Assembly: GCA_024180945.1 (NCBI GenBank)
Contig: JAKSGN010000007.1
Coordinates: 1,674,001 to 1,738,000, forward strand
Direction: 5' to 3'
Length of the DNA stretch: 64,000 bases
Source of the DNA: Macrophomina tecta
Lineage: Eukaryota > Ascomycota > Dothideomycetes > Botryosphaeriales > Botryosphaeriaceae
Shown piece after piece: positions 56,684 through 64,000 of this stretch (position 1 is the stretch's first letter; each line of letters begins with the position of its first letter). Under the pieces are notes generated by a model. That model made no database searches. It was not told the origin of the DNA and worked only from the letters and a program-made list of their open reading frames with translations. The position numbers and the translations under genes are program-made.

Positions 56684-57348
56684 TCGTGGGAAACCCGCCC
56701 GCCCGGGCTTTTCGAGCGCCGATGCCCAGGAGTAGCCCTGACTCCGCGTACGATGGACCACAGCTTGAGAAGGGGCGAAGGGCTGCCACGCGGTCGGACC
56801 AGAGAAGCGCCGGGCCAGCTAGCGCGGTACACTGCTACACAGACGGACCAGCTAGCGCGTCAGGAACGACACGAAGTGCTGGTACGCGTCTGGAGCAGCT
56901 CTCGCGAAGCGCTGGCACACGAGCAAGGTTCTGGTACACGGTCGGGACAGGTGGGCGCCGGAGATCTTCAAGCGTACAGAGACGAAGGTGGTTGTGAGCG
57001 GTCGCGATGGGATGCGATGGGAACAGCTATCGATGGGTTCATGGATGGTAGGCGTTGAGTGGCAGATGGGAGGAGATGGAGGTGGTCGGGAGACTCGACG
57101 CGAAGAGGCTGGGGCCTTACGCCAAGCGGATTGTGGATCAACTAATCTTCCGGTTCTATCACGTGATATTCCCGCACCATGCGAACTTCTACCATTCGTC
57201 TCTTGCCCGCCAACCTCATCATCACTGATACCCATTTAATCTATCCAATCATAATTGCTTGCTTGTACGGCTCTTCGCCGCACTGGTACGATGTTATTAT
57301 AGCAGCCTTCACGGCTTTTTGCGAGGATTCAATATCAACGCTCCCCGC
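56684..57348. other. Intergenic stretch with short direct repeats
   Basis: CCAGCTAGCGCG occurs twice, at 56815-56826 and 56848-56859, in a GC-rich region just upstream of the 580-aa gene; GGTACRCG-like words also recur nearby. No gene seen. Confidence 0.55.
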
Positions 57349-58718
57349 TTAGCAACCCCCGACGGAAAGGATGGCGGCAATGCAGGTTAGTCTAGCGGGC
57401 TTAATAGTGGATGCTGCCCACCTGGGCGCTACAGGAGACTGCCGGGCAGGGCTTTGGCCATTGCAGAGATCCGCAGGTTTTATGGTAGGGCTGTGCACTG
57501 CTTCGAAAACTATAACCATGACTTCCAGACCCCCATGCCGAGCCCTCCGGAACAAAATTATACCTCCTGCGCTTTTATATACCAACTTCCCTCCACTCAC
57601 CCTCCCGGCCCTCAACTCTTCCAACCCTCCCACAACCCCATCCAGCCCTTCTTCTCTTTCCTGCACCAGCGGGGTCAAATCGATTAACCCCTTCTCCAAC
57701 AACCCCTCCACAACCCCCCACATCCTCCCCGCAAACATATAATCCTCGGCCACCGCCTCAAACACCCCCGTCCCCGGAAACGCATACGCCTCCCCAATCG
57801 CCGTGTACCCAGCCCTCCACCCAGCCCTAACATCGCCCCTCGGAAACTCGCCAAACGGCACCAACCCAGTATACACCGCGTCGGCGTAGTCGAAGACGGC
57901 GGAGGCGCCGAGCGCGGCGCATTTGGCGGCGTTTAGCGGCGAGCAGGTGGTGACGGTGCGCCAGCCGGAGAGGCGGGCGAACTGGAGGGCGAAGAGGCCG
58001 GTGGTGGTGCTGCCGCCGTAGATGAGGAGGGTGGGGGGTGGCGGTCTCGTCGGCGGCAGGGGAGGCGGCGGGCGGGATGCCGGTTGCGGTGAGGGAGGGC
58101 AGAGGGAGGCCCAGCGTCTGGTAGAGGCCTGCGCGGTTGGTGCGGGCCAGTGATTTGTGGTGCTGTGGAAAGATGCAGAGAACCCTGCTGGACACGCATG
58201 TGCGTGGACATACCTTGGCCGATCGTCGTAATGCCGACGCCCAGCGTCGCGGCTTCGGCGTCGCTGACGCTGTCCGGGATGTGGAGTGCCAGGCCCTCTT
58301 TCACCAGACAATCGCCGGCGAAGGCCCCGCTGTCTGGGTGTCCGATGCGCTGGCCGTAGACCAAGCCGGCGATGCGGTCGCCTGGCGCGAAGGGCTTGGT
58401 CACCGCGGTGCCGACTTGCACGACTCGTCCGCTCATGTCGCAGCCAACGGTATGAGGGGTGTTGCTGTTGCTGCCAGCGGACATGCGCCAGTCAGAGGGG
58501 TTCAATGCAACATGCGAGACCTTCACGATGAGGTATTCTGGTTGCAGCTCCGGGATGGGCGCCGAGTCGTCGACGAAGAAGGCGTAGGGCGCATGGTGGA
58601 CATGTTCAGTACGTGTATTTCTGGTCTCTAACAATTTGTTTAGTAGTATGGTCTGAAGATGGTACGGCCACAGCAAGGTTGTGGTCCATGTAACGCCACG
58701 CAATAAAAAGAGGTTCAT
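57349..58718 (-). pseudogene. Broken trans-enoyl-reductase-like zinc-binding dehydrogenase (LovC type)
   Basis: Minus-strand sequence has LIVKVSHVALNPSDWRM, GCDMSGRVVQVG, FAPGDRIAGLVYG, then ITTIGQ joined by an intron (donor 58212 region) to GLYQTLGLPLPS, and, in another frame, TLLIYGGSTTTGLFALQFARLSGWRTVTTCS and ALGASAVFDYAD. These are landmarks of polyketide trans-enoyl reductases. Two breaks are visible: the frame shifts at a six-base G/C run (58033-58038), where five would keep it, and after FDYAD the sequence jumps directly to VPFGEFPRGDVRAGW, so about 80 codons of the usual core (NAD(P)-binding end and following helix) are absent. The C-terminal GKLVYK is followed by ~50 extra residues. 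The N-terminus is not clear. Not functional as it stands. Confidence 0.75.
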
Positions 58719-58976
58719 ATGTCACCTCCGAGCGTTGGTCTACAAGCCTTATATAGACCACACGAAATTGTAAGAGTCTTGAGTCCCGGAGACATTGCGG
58801 AGACTAAGCAGTTGGGGTAAGATACCTATCGGGGGAACACAGTCCGATATGCTTACATGGTAGGGGCCAAAGATCTTCGGTTTGCAGCGACCTCGATGTG
58901 TTCAAGCCCTACACTCTGAACATTCTCTCTTATTGTAAGACACAGCAGTTTGTACTTGTTTCACGGTGCTGAGCTC

Positions 58977-60962
58977 TTATACAGTAGCCACTCCTCGGGC
59001 GCCATCTCTCTCCTTGAGCTCTGACAAGATTTCTCTCCTCCTGATCTTATCTTCAGTTCCTGCCCTGTCTTTGAATACCTGGTCCATGTCCTCCAGGCTT
59101 CTTCCCTTTGTCTCGGGCACAAGGAAGTAAGCCCATAAGAGACTGACCAAACACCATACCGCAAAGAAGGTGTATGCTCCAAACCCATCCGTGTTCTGGA
59201 TCAACGGCGGCGTGATCAATCCAATAATGAAGTTATTCAGCCAGTTAGAAGCGGTACTCCACGCCACGCCCTTGGTACGAATGGAGCTCGGGAAAATCTC
59301 GCTAGGCATAGCTGTCCACCTGTCAGAACCATGTCTTCTGTATCTTCCTAAATGGAGGACTCACCCCAGGGCACCGGACCCCACGTCATGCCGAAAATTA
59401 ACATGTACACGAACAGGAACGCCGCCGCCACCCACCCTTTGTCTTTGTTGTCATCCCACGAATGGAAGTACAAGCCAACAAGTACCGCAATGATGGTATG
59501 GCAGATAGTCATGCCCGCACTCCCAAAAATCAGCAGCGGTCGGCGGCCGAACGCGTCCATGGTGTACAGACTCGTCGCCACACCGATCAGCTGCGTAACG
59601 TTGAGCACGCCACCCAGGATGAGCCGCATATTATAGCCCATGCCCATGGTCTCGAAGAGGGCGGGCGAGTAGTAGATCAGCGCGTTGATGCCGACGAACT
59701 GCTGGAAGAACATGATCATGATGCCGATCATCGTGCGGCGCCAGTAGCCCTGGCGGAAGCAGTCCGCATATGCGGCCAATCCGAGCTTGATACTGGCCCA
59801 GCGGCTGTGCTCCGTCGCGGCGAACAGGTGCGGATGCCGCTTCTCGGCGACCTCACGGTGGAAGGCGACTTCGGCTCGGATGTCGAGCCACTCGGCCTGC
59901 ACGCGCGGGTCGTCCGGGGGCACGTTACGAAGCTTGCAGAGGGAGGCCAGAGATTCGTCATCGCGTCCTTTAGAGGCGAGCCAACGCGGCGAAAAAGGTA
60001 CAAATAGGACGGAGATGCCGAGGACGATGGCGGGGAAGACCTGGAGGAGGAAGGGGAGGCGGAAGGACCATTCATTGGGGATGTAGCGCGTGCCGAAGGT
60101 GAGCCAATATGAGATGACGATGCCGAAGACAATGGAAAATTCTTCCATCACCAAGAGTGAGCCTGTTGAGAGGTTATGAGCATCAGTAGGGCATGAAATA
60201 GGTAAGTCTGCGCACCTCTGATTTCCGGAGGAGAAACTTCAGAGATGTAGAGGGGCACGACCATGCTCTTCATGCCGACTCCAATACCACCGATCAGTCT
60301 GCCGACGACGAGCATGGCGTAGCCAGTAGCCCCAGTTTGGATAGCAGAGCCAATGATGAAGATGACGACCGCGATCAAGATGGAGTATTTACGGGAGTAC
60401 TTCTCCGCGATCCAGCCCTGGTTGATTGCACCTGGGAAATGGGGTCAACTTCGCTAGTTCTTGGCCGAATTCGGCAGACTAACCTATCAAAGCACCCAGT
60501 TGGATCATAGCAGTCATGAATCCTTTCCAGAAGCCGGCACCGCTTGCCTCTGCCGACACTCGGGGAAATTTGTCCAGGAATTGATCCATCTCTAGAATGA
60601 CTGAGATGACGCCCTGGTCTTCGGATTACGCTATCAAACTCGGTTCACTAATCATCGGCAGCAGAAATGGAAGCCTACCATAACCAAACAGAAATGCTCC
60701 AAGACGGACGACGGTAGCACACAGAACGACATATTTGGACTGGAACATTCCCATGAATCCTTGGATATGTCAGCGTCACCTTTCATACACAACACCTCTG
60801 TGAAGTGGCCATGAGCTTCTTACCAGCCTTCACGTAGTTCTCCCGCAGCTCGACCATCGTGTCCTCCATGTGCTCCGCCGTAGGCTTCTGCTCCTCGTTG
60901 ATAGCCGTCTCCTTGTCCACGGCATCAACACCATTGCTGGGGCTGTGATTGGCCGACATCAT
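58977..60962 (-). CDS. MFS sugar transporter (hexose/polyol type)
   Basis: Six exons, 60962-60824, 60759-60679, 60618-60484, 60431-60216, 60162-59365, 59311-58977, give 567 aa. Twelve-helix sugar-porter architecture with [27 protein letters not shown] ([17 protein letters not shown]), [45 protein letters not shown] and [25 protein letters not shown] is formed across a junction, confirming the model. The start is at 60962 (or the next Met, 60959). A substrate such as glucose, lactose or polyol cannot be told apart. It imports sugar across the plasma membrane. Promoter faces the gene-poor stretch at 61-62.7 kb. Confidence 0.93.
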
Positions 60963-62702
60963 TGCCCGCCACGATTGAAAAGGCACTTTCTGACTTGCTG
61001 GAAAACGAGCCTCTTTGATCCGCAGGAGTTCAACGTGGGAGCAAAGATGATGTGCGTTCGAAAACCAGAAACCCGGAATCGTTTGCCTGAGTTATATGCA
61101 AGTCCGGCAATGAGGAAGCACAATCCCGATGTTGGCGCTTGCAGCGAGCATCCTCAGATGCCGACGACATTCGCTCATCGAACTCTATAGAAGACATAAC
61201 CTGTTGTGTGTACAGTATGAATCGTGCCGAGAGCTTACGTAGTCGCGTGACGGGAGTTTACTGGTTGGCCAAGATGCGGGGTATGCGAGCGGCGCGCCCA
61301 ATCTCTTGACGGCGTCGCTGAATAACTACCCCAAACTTGCGGAATGCATAATGACTGGACATTTGGAGAAAGAATAGAACGAGTTCGATGATCCCACTGC
61401 GTTACCGGTCGCCGACAGCTCGGCGTTATCCCGATGCTCAACATGTACCCAAGACATCAACGACGAAGGCCAAGACGCAAGCTTCCGCCAGGATCGAAGG
61501 ACTCAGGCTCGGTAAGACGGAAACAAAACAGCCGCGAAAGTTTGAGCGTGGAAATTTCTAGAGTATCAAAAGGCGAATGTGTTCGAAGGGAGGCTCTGTT
61601 TGAACATTACCATACGTATACCAGCTTTGTGCTGCATTGTGGCCAACGGAGATGGCTGCTGACTCCCAACCTTCTCAGGAACATCAACAAGACTTGCGCC
61701 ACGCCGGATGAATCGAAAGCCGTCGATGCCGTCGTTATATTTCTCTCCGGGAGTAGAATCCCGAGGGGGACCTGTGTCCCGACTCTCGTAAGTCGGGTTA
61801 AGGTTCGTTTGATATTCCGGGGTGATTATGACCCGCCATTCTTCGTTACTTTATCGACTCAGAGGAAGATTCCAGGTGGGCACCATCTGCAAGGGGCAGT
61901 TCATTGCCGATATACCTAGCGGCTGCACAAGTACTATTTCCGGGGTCCCCACAGTGGCCCCAGATTCGTGGAGAGTTGAGGATGTGGACAAGAGTTCCTA
62001 ATCATGCGTTGACGTCATGCCTCGGGGTACACACCGTCAACCAGGAGGCGCGCCCTAGCCAACAAGTGCGAGTGAATCGCACTCATTCTCTTGTCCGTCA
62101 ACTTTTCCTCAATGCGATATTAGTGCAGACAGGCGCCGCAAGCAAAAACAGCTCTGATCGACTGATTTTGTAATCCGGGCCTGGTGCATATTTTCGTTCG
62201 CTTTACTGGACGAACAATCGACAGCCGACTCTTTCCGGCGTTGGGTATCACATCAAAGTAATTTCGAACGGACGTCGGAGGAGATATTGTGACGTCCCAC
62301 CGGTACCGCGGCAAGTCGAACGGCCATCAATATTCATCAGGAACATGGGCACGCATATAGGTCCCGGGAACACCGTCTCGGGCCGAGCTACGGTTGTTCG
62401 GAAGGCGTACGGGAAGCCTTCGCGAGGCGTCGCAGAGAGGTGCTTTTTTCGTCTGTGACGCTAACCCTTCTCGCTAACGCATTCCTCCCGCGTTAGATGC
62501 TCTGCATGGTACCATCGCGGAAACCTGCTACATTTTCAACTTCCTCAGTGCTTCTGACAAATCAACTTCAACATGCTGGCACTGTTGAGCTTTATTGCTG
62601 CGCCGTCTACCTGCTTGGAGTGCGTTCTTTGCATCTGTTCCATGCTGGGAACTCGACTCCGTAACCGTTCCCCGAGTCCAAGTAATATACTCTGTTGCCA
62701 AA
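60963..62702. other. Promoter of the transporter and gene-free stretch
   Basis: A frame at 61434-61919 lacks any motif and its codon use is unlike neighbouring genes. TTCCGGGGT occurs twice (near 61817 and 61938). No gene recognised; the right end holds the promoter of the epimerase-type gene. Confidence 0.45.
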
Positions 62703-63977
62703 ATGACTAAGGTTTTCCTGTCTGTGACACGGAAACGATGCTGAAGGAAAGCCAATACTGATTTTCGTTTCCAGGACTGGCGCCTCTGGCTACATCGGCG
62801 GCGAAGTGTTGCACACCCTCGCAGCCGCGCACCCTGAATACGAAATCGCCGCACTGAACAGAGACCCGAAAAAGGCGGATCAAATCACACGAGCATACCC
62901 GAACGTCAAAATTATGTCCGGCAGCTTAGACGATGCCGCTATACTCGAACAAGAAGCATCGAAAGCTGACGTTGTCTTGCGTAAGCACCTTGGGAAACGC
63001 TCACTAGCCCCACCATACTGATCGTCACCCTCAGACCTTGCCGCCACAGGTCATCTGCCCAGTGTTGAATCTATATTCAAAGGATTGACCTCGTCCCAGC
63101 GCTCGGGACCGGGTGCGTCTACCCCGTTCCCCGCTCCCGCGGCGTCACGACGTCTCGACGCGATAGAAAAACTAACTTCATAGAGCCCATTGGCTCCAAA
63201 TCTCCGGCGCCAGCCTCCTCGGCGCTCCCGAAATCGTCAGCAAGACCTTTGGCGAGCCCTCCGACAAGATCTACAACGATCTTGACGGAGCGGAGGAGAT
63301 CCGTGCCCATATCCGCAAATACAAGAACCGTGTTGTCGACAATTTCATCCTCGACGTGTCCGGCAAGGCGTCCGGTGTCAAAACCGCGCTCGTTCCGGGT
63401 GCCATTATTTACGGTCCCGGCAGAGGCCCGGTAAATCAGCGCAGCATTCAAATCCCGGAGCTTTCGCGGATCGCGCTGCAGCGGGGGAAGGCAGTTCAGG
63501 TGGGGAGGGGGCTGAGCATCTGGGGGAATGTGCACGTCCAGGACCTCAGCAGCCTCTTCCTGCTTCTCGTTGAGAAGGCAGTGGCGGGCGATTCGTCGAA
63601 GTCGTACTGGAATGATGACGGTATCTATTTCAACGGTGTTGGAAACGATATTGTGAGCCTCCATTCGTTCTCGACCAGAAGTCTTTGCTCACCACATTCA
63701 CTTGCTGCAGTCTTTTGCAGAGATATCCCGCCGCGTCGCCCGGGCGGCGGTTGACAAGGGATTCATCAAGAACGAGGAGGTCGAGCAGCTCAGCGCGGAG
63801 GATGCTGACAAACTATCGCCACATGCAAGCATCGTTCTTGGCACGAATGCCCGCGTCGATTCTCGTCGGGCACGGCAAGTCCTTGGTTGGAAGCCGGTGC
63901 AGAGGCGCTTGCAAGATGAAATTCCGGAGACCTTGGAGGCAGAGGCTCGGCGCCTGGGCGTTACCTCAAAGGCTTGA
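62703..63977 (+). CDS. NAD(P)-binding epimerase/reductase-like protein (extended SDR)
   Basis: Five exons, 62703-62719, 62775-62980, 63035-63112, 63186-63652, 63711-63977, give 344 aa. The very short 17-nt first exon supplies MTKVFL and joins to TGASGYIGGEVL, the Rossmann nucleotide-binding motif. Then ALNRDPKKADQI, VVLHLAATGHLPSV, HWLQISGASLLG, KTALVPGAIIYGPGRGPVNQRS and a C-terminal substrate domain (SFAEISRRVARAA, ARQVLGWKP). The missing YxxxK is replaced by SGAS and the sequence is the NmrA/epimerase-like type found as 'NAD-dependent epimerase/dehydratase' in fungi; substrate unknown. The third junction (acceptor 63186) was chosen for phase and homology, and is the least certain. Confidence 0.85.
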
Positions 63978-64000
63978 GACCAGTAGTTACGCAGAAACTT

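Noticed and set aside
61434..61919. 161-aa plus-strand frame
   Set aside because: No family motif, codon use unlike the neighbouring genes, and no splice structure.

Overview
The window is nuclear DNA of a filamentous ascomycete (Pezizomycotina). Most genes are split by short (about 45-115 nt) GT-AG introns, the coding sequence is GC-rich, and the families are typically fungal: a Zn2Cys6 factor, CAP59-like and FMP52-like proteins, cytochromes P450, and a DUF7730-type protein. A Dothideomycete is my guess; the sequence alone does not settle the class. I reconstructed 24 intact protein genes by joining exons with phase-checked splice sites, plus three gene relics. I found no RNA genes, CRISPR arrays or intact transposons.

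Layout. 0-9 kb: methionine sulfoxide reductase B, a tiny membrane protein, a secreted cysteine-rich protein transcribed divergently from a secreted HExxH metalloprotease, and a DUF7730-like protein. 9.3-26 kb: a compact block of small-molecule enzymes: a stand-alone MetE-like methyltransferase, a SAM O-methyltransferase, a VOC (extradiol-dioxygenase-like) protein, a PRISE-like reductase, a transcription factor with two C2H2 fingers followed by a Zn2Cys6 cluster, an FAH-family hydrolase, a class V PLP enzyme, a P450 and an EthD-domain protein. It ends with the broken C-terminus of an AflR-like regulator. There is no PKS, NRPS or terpene synthase in the window, so it looks like a backbone-free biosynthetic cluster or a catabolic cluster for an aromatic compound.

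26.7-31.5 kb is gene-poor and holds a decayed CYP65-like P450, small tandem repeats and an inverted repeat. 31.5-32.9 kb encodes a secreted jacalin-plus-aerolysin-fold protein with dibasic processing sites. 33-35.9 kb appears empty. 35.9-44 kb holds a second tiny membrane protein, FMP52-like, a CAP59-like glycosyltransferase, an old yellow enzyme and a second P450. 46-57 kb holds a large disordered zinc-finger protein, a second secreted metalloprotease, an LtrA-family membrane protein and an unrecognised protein. 57-64 kb holds a broken trans-enoyl-reductase-like gene, an MFS sugar transporter and an NAD(P)-binding epimerase/reductase.

How they may work together (inference): the factor at 15.8-18.9 kb is the natural candidate regulator of the 9-26 kb block. 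The hexamer GGGGTA/TACCCC recurs upstream of the MetE-like, OMT, factor and P450 genes. The VOC plus FAH pair suggests ring cleavage followed by C-C hydrolysis. OMT, P450, reductase and PLP enzyme would tailor or dismantle the substrate. The three relics show that the surroundings of this block are decaying or rearranged.
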